Assembly (NCBI GenBank): GCA_033030425.1
Contig: JAUFSD010000023.1
Location: forward strand, 248,001-312,000
Origin: Verpa conica
Taxonomy: Eukaryota; Ascomycota; Pezizomycetes; Pezizales; Morchellaceae
Direction of reading: 5' to 3'
DNA: 64,000 nucleotides
A program made the position numbers and the translations under genes. Below the pieces are notes generated by a model. The model was not told the DNA's origin and did not search any database. It was given only the letters and a program-made list of their open reading frames with translations. Below, one piece after another: positions 35,800-48,381 of this stretch (the first letter of the stretch is position 1; each line of letters opens with the position of its first letter).

Positions 35800-38700
35800 T
35801 CGGGGGGCTCTTTGTGTTTTGGGGGAATATTGTTTATATGTAATTTGTTTGTTTATATGGGTTAGGGATAAAGACTGGGATAGAAGTTGGTTCGTGGTGG
35901 GATGTATGTGGCCTCATTGGGACTGGTAATTGTAGTTTTCATCTAATACACATAATAGTCTTGCCGGCGTCTTGGCACCTGCTATTGGGTTAGAGCATCG
36001 TTACTAGGCTAGGGTATTACTTGGTGCGATGCACTAAACTCACCTACTAGCTATAGGGGGTGTATTCCGGTTATTAACTCGCCAGGACCTTAATCGCTTC
36101 TTCTAATGGGTCTATCAGCAAAGTAGGTCTATCACTAGTGTTATTTACCTGGGGTTCAGTAAATACCTATGCCTATGAGTGCACTGGACCTACGTACCCT
36201 GATACCGTCAGTACACATCCACCACCCTATAATAATCCACTATACTCCCATCATAACTATCAGAAATCAAAAAGATTACCGAACACATATAACAAACAGA
36301 ATACACAAGTCAAGCCCACCCAACGCTCTTCCCACAGACGAGTGACAACTCATCTAGAACCCCAGTCCCACTGAGGGCGAACATCCCGCAAACACCTAAC
36401 TCCCAAACCTTCATCAATCCAAACGAACCCCTCTATCCATCCATCCATCCACTACATCAATACAACCAGGGTGAACAAATTACCCACGACACAACCTGCC
36501 CTTTCCACCCCCTGCCCACCCGCCCACCCACTCCACCGGCAAACGGATCTTGGCATCTACTGAGGCCGCTTTACCATTATCCCAAACTCTATTCTATCTA
36601 ATATTCCTCAGTCTATCAAAAAAACCCCATGACCCAAGATATCCCCCCTCCCCCTCCACCTTCTCTTCTCTCGTAGCAACTTCCTGTTGCGACTTTCTTA
36701 CAGATCTTCGACACTATATGGGATCGACCAGTTATCCGGTATTGGCCGGAGCTGACCGCCACCCCCCCTACCCCTACTAGCAGTACCTGAGTTACGGGAA
36801 GGGTCGATCCCCACCAGCTAGGTTTATATCTGCAGGGTGAGACGAGGAATGCCAAGTCTCGCTTCTAACCAAGTGCAAGCTCTGAATATACATATGTGCG
36901 TGGGTGCATGTGTGCGACTGCGGGTCTGGGGAATCACTATACTAGCCAGCTCGATACTGGGTTGTTTTTTTTATTTGCTTTCCGCTTTTTACAAGTACGT
37001 ACTATATAGAGGGGAGGCCCTTTTTTTCCTCATGTAAGTGCGATTGAAAGCACTTGAAGAGAGGTATATAGTATGTCATGTTAAGTACGGTACATGGGGG
37101 AGGGGTATTACCTACATGTTAGTTGCCTTATACGGCCCCGGCTCTCATCACGGTACGTACCCAATCAAACCAATTAGCCGTTTTTCTTGGCGCATCTTTA
37201 ACAACTACTAAGCTCGCAGGACATGGGGGGGGGGGTGAAAAAAAGCCAGGCTGCAGCTAGTTAGGTTTAAGCTTCGTTCCTACAGATATATATTTGGAGT
37301 TACCTTCTGATATTAAGGTTGTACATTCCACCTCGGGGGGAAGCGAGTGAGGGATGATGATTGTATTGATTACATGGAATATATTACCCCATCAGGAATT
37401 AATAACCTTACGAATAACGAATAACGAAAAAAAAAAAAAATACACCTCAAGACCCATAGATCTTTGAGATATTGCACTTTTTTAAAAAAAAATCGGTTAT
37501 TGTGGAAGATTGACGATATGGGAGATCTCATCCGATGATGCAATAGTCATGATGAATATAGGGTTCATCTTTTTAATCTATCCGATTAAAAAAGGTACCC
37601 CCCCCTCCATCTCCATCTCATCCCTCCACTCTTTGGAATTGCCCAATCGATATATTGTATTGAGAGGGTACAGTCATGATTTTTTTCTCTCGCGTACTAT
37701 TAATTCCCCACCCCGCATCGCATATCATAACGTGATCCTCCCTTTTCAGGAACCGACCGACGTCTAGCTCTCTCCCCCGCCAGGTAAAAATAGTACATTA
37801 GGCAAAAAACGGTAAACGCGAAAAATTCTTCCATCGAGCGGAAGTGATGATCAATTGATGACGCCCAAACTACGAAAAGTAAAGTAATGTCCAGGCCCCC
37901 CTCACTAAACCAGCTAGCAAGAAAAAAAAGGCGATCAAAATAGCGTACGGTGGGGAGCCGTGCGCACCAAGCTAGGCAACGGTCGACTCTTGGCTTTCTA
38001 GAAGGTAATGAATAGAGACGGGGGGGGGGGAAATCACCACCCATTTACATTCATCTCTAGAGAAATTAATTTCTTTCTTGGTTTCCCTAGTTACGGTCGC
38101 TGTGGGTTCCAATTGGGGCAATGTTTTGACATGCAGGTTTAAGGTAGGTTTTTGGGCACGGGACGAGGTGTGTGTGTGTGAGATGTTCGGTAGTATAGTG
38201 GCACAGTAATTAATAGAGGAGAATGAGAGAGAGAGAAGGAAAAAAAAAAGGTAAAAAAGAAAGACTCGCCATCAAAAGGAAAAAAGAAGAAAAGAAATCA
38301 AAAAGCCACACGACCGTGGTCTCCGATTCGATGCGTAGCCGCCGGAGCTATTATGGGTGGTGTCCGAAAATAGTGCCACGACAGCCATGTCATCCCGACA
38401 TGTTGGGTCTGGCGGCAAGAGCCTCAACTTGCCCGCTTTGAGCCAGGAACCCTTGTCCCCACATATTCACAAAGAGATGAGGTGGTGGGAGGGGAGTTAA
38501 AAAAAAAAAAAAAGCGGCGAGATGGAAAAAGATAATCTTTTTTTTTTTTTTAATAATACCGGCCTAGGCATGTGAATATGATATCAATATAAAACAAAAA
38601 CGAGAATAATTAACCTCTCGCTCTCAAGATCTCCTTAATATCACCTTAACCCCCGCATACGACCCTAGATGGAAAAAAAGAATAAAAATACTCAGGAGTG

Positions 38701-39314
38701 AGCACTGTACTGGAATTTGTAAGATTGATGATACAAGGACGCCTCGACGGAAAGGAAAGAGATTGTACAACCCCCCCTGTCCACAACTAGAAGACAATAT
38801 ACAGAAGAGGGAGGGGGAGAAAAAAAAAGAAAGAACCAATATGAAATGACCAGTAAAAAAAAATTGTAAGAAAGAGATTTACCGTCAGATGTTTCATGAT
38901 CAGAGCCTATAGGGGGGGGGAGGGGAAAGAAAAAAAAAGAGGTCAGGTAAGAAAGTAATTGGAAAGCTAGGCGACCGACCACGCAAAGAAAATCCAGTTC
39001 AGTGAAGGGTGAGTTTTTTCTTTTCTCCTCAAAAAGGATCGAGTTGTACATCATACCACACCCCCTCTGCCCCCCCCGCTCATGTCATCCAGCCATTCCA
39101 TGACAGTAAAAAAATAAAATAGGATAAAAACAATACGCCTTTGCAAAACCCATTGATCGGAAAAGGAAAGGGGTGGAGTAAAAAAAGGAAAATGAAGAGA
39201 GAATGGACAAGCTAAAATAAGATGGACGCCGCCCCGAACAAAAAAGGGAAAAAAGAGATAAGGAAGATGAAACAGAAGTAACCCTTATTTAACAAAAAGT
39301 AGGGGAGAGGGAGT
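35800..39314. other. Gene-poor region with many homopolymer tracts
   Basis: No gene is supported over 3.5 kb. It has an ATCC microsatellite (36436), G and C runs (37226, 37599, 38021), A runs (37427, 38501) and purine-rich stretches around 38225 and 38810-39300. Short frames here are low-complexity. Confidence 0.55.
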
Positions 39315-39863
39315 TTATTCGATTCTTCTCCTCTTCCCTTTCGGGGCAGGCATGAGACTCATCCTAGGAGTAAACGTAACCGTGGTCGTAACAACTTGTT
39401 TCACCGTCACCTGTCGCTGGCCGCTCTGAGGGCTTCTGACCTCGCCCTCCACGTCCTCGTCTGATGGGGACCGCGAGGTAGCAGACGCAGGTGACTCGGT
39501 CGAGGGGGAGTAAGTTGCTGCTGAATTCGGCGACGATGGAATGCGTAGTCGCCTGGCTGCGGATGTGGGCAGAGGGTATGGTGTTGTTGGCGTGTAGTAG
39601 CCTTGTGTGTTTGCAAGTGTTTTCCCCGATGTTGGAGGGAACCCAGGGGACTTGAGCGCTGGGCTGTTTGCCGTATTCCTGAGGAACTCAGTATATGCCG
39701 TTGGTGGGGTTATTGGTGTCTTGAGGCACTCCTCATGGCTCTTCAAGACTCCGAAATGACCACTTATGGGTGTTCGTGGGAGCTCTGAGGGAAGAGGTGA
39801 GAATGGTGCTCTAGAGCTAGAGGTAGAGGTAGGGATGATCTTGAGAGGCGCTGGTGCAGACAT
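39315..39863 (-). CDS. Disordered Ser/Thr-Pro-rich protein, unknown function
   Basis: A single-exon frame encodes 182 aa from the ATG at 39863. I prefer this start over one 26 codons upstream because an A/C-rich leader directly precedes it and MSAPAP opens the Pro-rich body. The protein carries many SP and TP sites (proline-directed kinase targets). A block around LKTPITPPTAYTEFLRN looks like a short conserved motif seen in uncharacterised ascomycete proteins. The C-terminus has VKQVVTTTVTFTPR and a basic GKRRRIE end that could serve as a nuclear signal. No fold or enzyme domain is visible. Confidence 0.72.
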   Translation of the reverse strand: MSAPAPLKIIPTSTSSSRAPFSPLPSELPRTPISGHFGVLKSHEECLKTPITPPTAYTEFLRNTANSPALKSPGFPPTSGKTLANTQGYYTPTTPYPLPTSAARRLRIPSSPNSAATYSPSTESPASATSRSPSDEDVEGEVRSPQSGQRQVTVKQVVTTTVTFTPRMSLMPAPKGKRRRIE

Positions 39864-41806
39864 GTTTTTGTTTTTTGTTTTTTTGTTTAGTTTGTACACT
39901 GTGTGTTTAGAGACTTTGTTCTGGTACTGAATAGTTAGCATGATGAGGGTGGGGGGGGGAGTGGTGGGAGGAGGAGGGGAGAGAAGGCATTATTAAATGG
40001 AATGTTGAAATACCTTAATTGTAGAGTGAATGAAGGAAGTATGCGAGGTGCTACACCAACGTTTCCAAAACCCGGACGAGGCTTTCTTATACAAGGGGGG
40101 GGGAGGTCTGGATGTTATGTGTGTGAAAGTGGTTCTGAGGGCTCAGCGAATAATTGCAGCAACCAACAATGAGGGTCGCGCGTAGGTGGTCTGCGGGGAT
40201 GGCTATTCCAGGACGCAGAAAAACGTGGTTGTCGAGGGGGGGCTACGATCGAAGCGGACGGCTGCAACTAGTATATATAAATGGGGGCGGCTGAATGATA
40301 GGGGGTGTGTTGAGTGAAGCGCAGGGATGGGAAAAGCAAATAGTAGTTTATGAAAGGCCTCAACTCTTCACCCACGAACCCGTTACTCGGTATCCTATTA
40401 TAGTGAGGGACGAGAAGAAGTTGAAATGAGTTTATTGTAGAGCCGTTTGTTTGGCTTGCAACCGCCCCCCCCGCCCCTGGGGCGGTTAGTATTTCGAGAC
40501 AATAGACATCCGGGAAGGCGATACGGAAACGGGACCGAATGTTGGAGGGGGAGGGGGGGGAAGGGAGTCGGGGGGGCATTCGGTTACTCCGGGGGGGGGA
40601 GTATCTCCACAGGGGGGGAGTATCTGCACACATCAAAACCTATCTATTGGTACATCTAGCTATTACAATTACTGGGAACATGGGGTAAAAGCCGCGACAG
40701 ATATCGTCGGCGCCAAAGTGTATGAATTCCAGCGCGCGGGAAGAGAGGACCTCCACTCCTCTGTGAATATTGAATATATATGAATTGATCGACAGCACCT
40801 GATTGGTACTTGACGCGATGCCCTTCCCGGGCCCACACATCGGGCTAGACGCATTTATGCTCATTGCGCAACCCTCGCTATCACTGGTTTTGTGAGCCAC
40901 CGAGTGAAGCCGGATATTTTGGGTGTGCATACCGCGCGCCTAGACTAATAACGTTGTAGTTAGCAACGGACCAATGTACGTGGTCGCACTCTAATCTACA
41001 CGTCTAGGCTTCCAGTAATTAATTTCTTTTCGTGAGTGGGTCATTCGTTGGTGAATTCAATATACCAGTGTTGTGCATATAGTAGCTAGCTTATAGCAGA
41101 TCGATGGGAGGGGAGGGTACTCTCTCAGAGTGCAATGCGTACAGCTGCATAGCAGAGAGTATTTTATTTTACTTTTATTCTCATTCTCATTTTCAGCCGG
41201 TTACATATATCATACTTTGTATCACGATGGGAGAACATGCGATCCAGTTGCTATACCGTCTTTTCGATCGTCCTGGGGTAGACCGACTGACTTGGTTGAC
41301 GCCTCCCGGCTGAGTCTCGCTTGATAAACAATACTGTGCCGTATGCAGTGATTGAGCCTTACAAGGGCGCCCACCCAAGCTTGACATCATATGGCAAAGT
41401 ATTATGATTCGATACCTTATGCCCTAGCCATCGCTAGTGTAATACCAGGAAAAGCGTTGGTACCAAACAGTGACAGCTCGATTATGTGTGTGTGAGATTT
41501 AGGCGGCCTGCAATGAAAATCACATATAGGGTTTATTCTTCACACTGAAACAAGCGATCCACTTGAATGGGTAAGAAGTGGCGGTCCGGATCAAGGGCCG
41601 GCCAGATAAAACACGTGGGCGTTAAGCCCTTTACAAGTGCACCCGGAACCTCCAGTAAGACCTTCCCTGGGTCTAGACAATAGGGCCCCGGGTGGAAGGG
41701 TCTTGTTGAGGGCATACTTATGCACTGGTTCCTTTTGGGGAACTACTTACTCAAAACCCGAGTTTTGTTTCGTCGCCCGGGGGATCGAGAGAGAGAGGGC
41801 GAGGGG

Positions 41807-41816
41807 CTACATGTAG
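41807..41816. repeat. CTACATGTAG palindrome
   Basis: A perfect copy of the recurring palindrome, here extended to GGCTACATGTAGCC (14 bp). Confidence 0.8.
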
Positions 41817-44659
41817 CCATGATTTCTTGTTCAACGTACACAAACATTGCTGCAACAATTGCTGTTTGATCAGTACTTTCCTAAGTCTTGCGTAGTTGTG
41901 AAGTAATTGCCGGTACTCGATAAAAAAAGGCTACTGTATATTCTCGTCGAAACGGTGTTCCTAGGCCCTTGCAGCTAGCTACACAAGTATTTGGGGGCGG
42001 CAGTACGTCGGGTGCTTCGAGAATATTACAGTCAATGCATGTACCCCCCCCTTCGGTACTCCATTGGGTGAATACTCAGCTCATTCCAAGTAGACCGGCC
42101 GCGCCGAAAATCCTTCGGTGAGTTTTTCTATGCGAGTATATTCAGACTTTATCTAAAGCTTGGACGTGCGTACTGTTTGTGTATCAGAAGGCGGTCAGTT
42201 GATGGGTTGTCAAACAGTAAACAAAACCTTGTTGCAATGTGCATTCATGCATACTGACTTGTAGTAGTACATAGGTGTACAAAGGTAAGGCAACCTTCGA
42301 TCTGGCAACATATATTGTTACAACAAAAATTCCCAAAGTGGGTAAATGCGAGCCACGGATTTAATGCCAAATCCTATTCCCGTAGAATAAGGTATCTAGA
42401 ATTTTCTATTTTTATAGGAAAAATACAAATTGGGAAAGAAACAAGAAGAATCTGGAGGATTCAATTAATCATCCTTGGTCATAAGTACCGACCGATAATC
42501 ATGGAACCTTTTTTTTGACTCTTCTATGCATCCAACCCATGAACAGATCGCTGTTTGTGTTCACATGGAGGGCAGTGTGCTATTTTTTTTTGTGTACCCT
42601 ATGTGTATTATATATTGTTCCACCGTTTTTTTTTCCTGCCACGTTCTTCCCTCGTGGGCTTGAATGGAAGGCCTTAGCGAAACGTTTTTAGGTCACGACC
42701 ACAGCTTCAACAGATTAGGTATGTCAAAATGCATCCCAGTCTAGCTGAATCATGAACCTGGCTTTATGGTTACTTGTATTACCGACGTAAGACGTGCGTC
42801 AGTAGTTGCTGTCGTAGACACTGTCAGTATACGTACGTCCGCATAAAAACCGATTTACAGTACTAATATCGACTTGCCTAGATGATATAAGTGTACTAAA
42901 CTACTCCATTGTTACAGCTCAAATGCAATTCGTTGTTTTGGACTAACAGTTTCATAAGACAACGTCAATCTGGAGCGTTATCAGTTTCAACTTAGTAGCT
43001 AGTCTCTTATTCTTCTGGTTAGCGTCTAAAACTACCTCGGGTTATCGATAAGGTAACGGCAAAAGCCGGGAATTGCGACACTACTGTGTAAATGATGCGG
43101 GTGCATGATATATCGGCTATTCAAACCGAGCTCTATTATAGATGCGTTCCGGTAGTTCATAATACTTGACTGCTACTGTGATATATATAACTATATCGTC
43201 TATAGTTTCGAGTTTTTGTTCCTAGCAAAGTTTCATGGTGATTTCTGATGATGATACCGGGGCGGTCATGTCTACCTTGGCGTTCGAGCTTTGGCGCTCT
43301 AAAGTTCTAGGGAGGATATTTGTGCAAGTATAGGCTTCCTGAGATAGCTTCTCTCGGGGATAATTGTTTATTGTAGGCTTTACATGCCTGTTTACTTTGA
43401 GTACTGCTAATCGTAGGCAACTAATCTAGTACGTTAAAACTTCCCCAGTCTTTTTTCACCGGTAGCAGTACAGCCTCAATGACAAATAAACTCTACTAGA
43501 AGTATAAGCAGGAAGGCAATATATGTGCCATAGTTTCCCTGCTTCGAATGAGTGTATTCTAGGATGATCCAGGGCTATCAGGCGGGGTCCGGCAATCGAA
43601 TCATTGAATTGAGCTAGCTGTACGTACAAATGAAGCAATTATTCCGTACAAATCTCTCTGAATGGAAATGTAGATCAGTCATCCGTGCATACAAAATATT
43701 AATATCTGAGGCTTTATAAAAGAATCCCTGAAATTTTTTTCAGAACCACGCTGTACTTTTTTTCCCCTCTCAACCCCCCCCCCTGCATTAAAAGTACTTT
43801 TATAAAAACAGAACAGAATCTTTCTTAGAAATCGGCCCATGTATCTATGTTACATCCGTTATCCGTTGAATCTCTCAAGCCTCGCGTGCCGCGTCTAGCA
43901 TATAGATTATCGAGCTATCTTTCTAGAAGCGGGAACATGCTCAATCAGAGAACGGCTAAATATCTCACAGAGGTCTAAATGGGAATATGAGTATTCTAAT
44001 CTGGACTAATTCTGTTTTAAAAACTATCATTCCCCCCCCTCCCGTATGGATTTGATGGCGTGCATCCTGAGCGGACCGGTCAGACTACACGCATCGCCCC
44101 CACATTCTTTATCATACATCACTATTCAAATAGATTTTTTATAGCTATCCTCGTACTCGGTAGAGCCTTACATTAACGTATCTAGGGAGCTGAGGGGTAA
44201 GTCTAGCCTTGATCATGGATGATCACTCGGATCGTTTGGCTCCCCGTCCTTCCGGCCAACCACCCCTGCCAGATATACAAAAAACCCACAAAAAAAAAAA
44301 AAAAACTCCTCCCCCCCCACCCTAAATATTCATGCAGTGGTTGGACCACAAGCTAAAAGCAATTACTGATGCAATATGCCACTAGTTATTCCACGGCGGG
44401 TAATTAGGCGCTGTGCCGCTGCTCTACGTTCTCCTAAGCAGAGAGTAGCAAATCGGTCTAAAGAAACCTGTGCAGTAAGATAAAAGCGCCAACGGGAATG
44501 AGACAACGAGGGGACTAGCAATCGGCAGCGATCTTTCCCCCCTCTCTCCCCCTCCTTATCCCTTCATGGGTTACGTAGAGTCATCACTAGCTAGCTAGGC
44601 ATAAAGGGAAAGAAAAGAAAAAAGTCCAAGTATGGAGTCAGCGGGTTCCTTCTATCGAA

Positions 44660-44683
44660 TGCATTGCATTCTGATGCAATGCA
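44660..44683. repeat. Perfect inverted repeat / hairpin
   Basis: The arms TGCATTGCAT and ATGCAATGCA are exact reverse complements separated by TCTG. It lies in non-coding DNA with no flanking gene end to explain it as a terminator. Confidence 0.8.
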
Positions 44684-45755
44684 GAGGAATTTTTTGTTTT
44701 TTTATTCCCTCCCTCCCCTCCCCCCCTCCCTCGTGGTTGGGCGGGCGGGGTAAGGAATAAGTTCTTCCGATTGCTTTTTGACAAAACTAGGTTGAACTGA
44801 TTTTACTGCGATTTGTTGCTTACAATCAAACAATGTAGTAATATCGTTGGGTAGTTATTCTCAACTTTTAAGTAGACACCCATATTAGATATAAATCCAA
44901 AAAAAATATTCAAGTGCATGGCTATGGGAAAACTCTCTTTTGTTCCTAGTTAAGTGACTAATTAATTAATATGGTAGTTATTCGCGCATGGTGTGCCGTC
45001 CCACCACCCCCCACGAGACCCTTATGCATGCGCAGTAGATATCACATGACCACGATATAAAGCGGTGATCCTGTGCCTCTGAAAAAGAAGGAAGAGACGT
45101 GTAGCTACGTAGCATAGCAGATTCCAGGGAAAATTTTTCTTGGTGCTCATGCACATTAAGAGGGTGGGGTAAGTATAAACAGGATTGGGCATACATGGGA
45201 TAGCTTAGGAATAGAGATCATGTCTCGACTTGAGGGAATGACCAACGTAGATGATCTGGGGCTATCACGTAGATCTAGGGTAGGAATATTATGCGGAAGA
45301 GAAGGACTAGGCCTCAAATCTGAATCCTCCAGTAAAAAAAATAGGTATCAGTAACCAAATAACAAAACCCCCTTGCCGCTATGATACATAATGCCTCAAT
45401 ATACCTGGGTCAGGAGACACTTACGCTGTATAGTAATGGTTTAGAACCTTGTATAGTAATGGAAAAAGGAAAATGCAAAGACACAGCTTAAACAAAAAGC
45501 ACTTCTTTAATGAAATTCCAATAGCTAGTAACCACTTTTTCTTTAAGATTAGCCAATTACTATAGCTTAAATTTCAAGGCCTCAAAAGCACTATCGGTTT
45601 TCTAAGTGGGCGCTATCACAACAAGGCTTTGTGCCTTTATTTTAAGACAGAATGAGCATTACCAGTTGTAAACCAAGAAAATAAAGATGAAGTACATAGC
45701 ACCAATAAGTACCGTCTCCAGAGCCCTAGAAATCACAAGCTAGGGCAAAAGATCA

Positions 45756-45835
45756 TGATTTCGCCCGGGCTCGAACCGGGGACCACCAGTGAAACTATGT
45801 TAGACTGGTGTGATAACCAACTACACCACGAAACC
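45756..45835 (-). tRNA. tRNA-Val (anticodon AAC) with 6-nt intron
   Basis: The acceptor stem GGTTTCG pairs with CGAAATC, followed by discriminator A. D arm, T arm (CCCGG-TTCGAGC-CCGGG) and anticodon stem CCAGT/ACTGG are all intact. The loop has 13 nt instead of 7. Removing TAGTTT after position 37 (plus-strand 45792-45797) restores the standard Val loop CTAACAC, so a 6-nt intron at the canonical site is inferred. The plus-strand AAAA at 45747-45750 gives a TTTT terminator on the transcribed strand. Confidence 0.93.
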
Positions 45836-46691
45836 TGTTTTACGGAACTTGCCGCAAGAAAATCGGTACAAATTACGACATTTCATTGGTCCATTACTAC
45901 GAAGTGTTTCAAGGGTTTATTGTTCTAAAGGTGATGTACTCTTATAGTATCATGAGAGTTTTTTTATGTTCTAATACCCCCTAGTAAGACTCAAGAACTT
46001 GACAAAGGCGTCTCGACTACGGATCACGGAGTGATGTGAAACAACATAGGATCTCACTCAAGATTAAGTAGTATAAAGCTTTGAACATTGCCAAGAGATA
46101 TTTGCGCTAGACTTGAAAGAGAGTATTTTCCTCGAGTGATATTCTGTGAGTAAGAATAGCTCTGCAAGGGACAGGAAGAGCTGAATATACTAAAAATATA
46201 CTATAGTGTGTTCTTAATTTGTGATAGTTTGGAAGGCTTCGGTTTGTGATACAAAGATTGTGATCAGGGATCTTGGTGCTCTGGTGATATTTGGGGTAAA
46301 AAAATACCTCAACAAAGGCTCTTCTCATAGATAAAGGCTATGGTTGGTTTTTCTACCAGGAGAGCGAGTATCGATGGAGGTATAATAGAAGAGGCGACAT
46401 GACACAAGGTAAGTGTTACGAGTAACATATCAGCTCGAGTGATGGCTGGTGAAATCACGTGGCAGGTCAAGTATAACTACATGTAGATTACAAACCTCTA
46501 CTTTATCCGCCGTGGTGTAGCGGAATTTGAAATTGGAGAATAGACCCCTGGGGTTTTCACTTTGAAACTTAAAGTCTCAATCACAGCGTTGAAATTATTA
46601 TCATGTTCGTCATTTCTTAATATGTTATACATTGTGCCTTATTTCCTCTAGAACCGGTCAAGTTAATCCCCCCATACAGCCTAGTACAGAA
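45836..46691. other. Intergenic with CTACATGTAG
   Basis: Spacer between tRNA-Val and the 3' end of the flavocytochrome gene. It contains one palindrome copy (46477-46486). No gene is seen. Confidence 0.6.
46477..46486. repeat. CTACATGTAG palindrome
   Basis: A perfect copy of the recurring 10-bp palindrome, about 200 bp beyond the stop codon of the flavocytochrome gene. Confidence 0.8.
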
Positions 46692-48381
46692 TTATATCAT
46701 TGCTTTTGGTCTCCACTTGACGTACGGATGTCCCGTAGAGTCAGGTATCAAATGATCAATCATTGCCGTATTCACCAGCCCTGGATGAACTTGGGATAAA
46801 TTAGTTACGCCACACATCCGCATAGTCGTCTCTAGTTCATCATTCAATACTACGAACATATGTTAGTTAATAGCTAGTCTTATAACGACAGGAATAAACA
46901 TACTTTGCGTCAAGTGCGATACACCCTCCGCCCCATAGTTTAGGGCATAAAGGTAGGGTCTTCCAACACCAACGGCCTTCGCTCCTAGGCAAAGAGCCTT
47001 GAAGATGTCGGTCCCACGACGGATACCGCCATCAATGTAAACCTCAAGATGATCGAATATCTCTGGGCAGATCTTGTGAAGTTCAAGCAAAGTAAAAATT
47101 GCAGGTGGTGATCTATGATACCTCGTTAGCTGCGGAATAATCACCTGGGTCTCTCTAACTTACGTGTCTAAAGATCTCCCACCATGATTCGAAAGTACTA
47201 TTCCTTGAACCCCATATTTAAGTGCCAACTGAGCATCCGCTGCTGTTTGGATACCTTTCAGCACAATGGGGAGCCCCCCACAGACGGTTTTAAGCCAAGG
47301 GATATCCTCCCAGTTTAGCGTCCGGTCAACATATAGGCCCATAAGCCTCCCCATACCACCACCCTTTTTATCGTTGTGACTGACAGCGCCACTCACAGCA
47401 CTCTTAACTGGAACATCAACCTTTAGCCTTTCATCTGCTTCTCGCTTTCCAGCAAGATGGGCATCAACAGTCACAAAAACAGCCTTGACGCCTGCCTCCC
47501 TAGCGGTTTTTAGCAGAGCTGCTGTCTTGGCACGGTCTGTGTTTACATAGAGTTGTAGGAAGTGTGTTTGGTTTTTTGGGCCTAGCCCGGCTGAGATGAT
47601 GTCCGTAATTGGTGCGGAGGAATTAGTGGAGATCTAGTGTTTTCAGTCAATCAATTACATTTCCCTTATGATCTCATTTTTGATATAGAATTACTCACAA
47701 TGTGAATTATACCTTCAGCCCCAGCCCCTTTTGATACCGCAAGCTCCCCATCCTCATGGATCATCTTTGCCATTGCTGTCGGCGCAACGAAAAACGGTGA
47801 TCGCGTCTTGATACCCAGAATCGTTGTTGTGGTATCAACATCTTTATTATTTCTCATTACTCTTGGACGAAATAAGACACGGTTAAAGGCTTCCTTATTC
47901 AATCTCATAGATATTAAGTCTGTTGCAGCAGATGAGAAAAAAGCCCATGCTTTTGCACTGCATGTCTTTTCTGCAACTGCCTCGAAATCATAAGTGTTGA
48001 TTAGCGTTTCTAGTGGTGGCTTCTTTTGTGTGGATACCGAGGAGTCTTTTTGCACGCCGAGGTCAATTGCCACTGGAATGCTTTGGGGGTCAATTGGGCC
48101 AAGGTTTTTTATGCTATGTGGTGGGTTCTTTTCAATAAGCTCGGGGGTATGTATAGAGTCGTAAGCCCCAGTGGCGTCGGCGCCAGCATAAGCTAGTAGG
48201 ACTTGATTTAGGAGTTAGAGCGTAAATTCAGTCCCTAAACACGGAGGGGCGGGGGCCTGTTACCTTCAGGACCTCCAGGGTGCTGCTGTAAGAATTCAGT
48301 GACGTCATAGACGGTTCCGCGAACTGTCATCCAGCAGTCTGTCTGGCTATTATGTTTCGAAACATCATCGGTAGTCAACAT
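46692..48381 (-). CDS. Cytochrome b5-FMN 2-hydroxyacid (L-lactate) dehydrogenase, CYB2-like
   Basis: Five exons (48381-48264, 48201-47699, 47633-47164, 47112-46904, 46849-46692) encode 485 aa. The N-terminal cytochrome b5 domain begins [18 protein letters not shown]. It has heme ligands H34 in HPGGPE and H57 in GAYDSIH. The FMN domain follows from about residue 95: [31 protein letters not shown], then SNHGGRS with the catalytic base H357 and substrate-binding R360. The phosphate-binding end is [17 protein letters not shown] and [10 protein letters not shown]. Flavocytochrome b2 oxidises L-lactate and passes electrons to cytochrome c. This protein starts directly at the b5 domain with no mitochondrial presequence, so a cytosolic enzyme acting on another 2-hydroxyacid is possible. 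Confidence 0.95.

Larger units (their letters stand above)
39864..45755. other. Largest gene-poor stretch of the window
   Basis: Nearly 6 kb with no supported gene. It holds G-rich runs (40546-40620, with a duplicated GGGGGGGAGTATCT segment), a CTACATGTAG palindrome (41807), a strong perfect hairpin (44660-44683), and C runs (43776, 44033). A TGTATAGTAATGG direct repeat lies near 45430-45462. The 96-codon minus frame at 40640-40930 has two other open frames overlapping it and no resemblance. Confidence 0.55.

Noticed and set aside
40640..40930. 96-codon minus-strand frame with ATG
   Set aside because: Two other minus-strand frames are open across the same bases, which points to chance; no motif.
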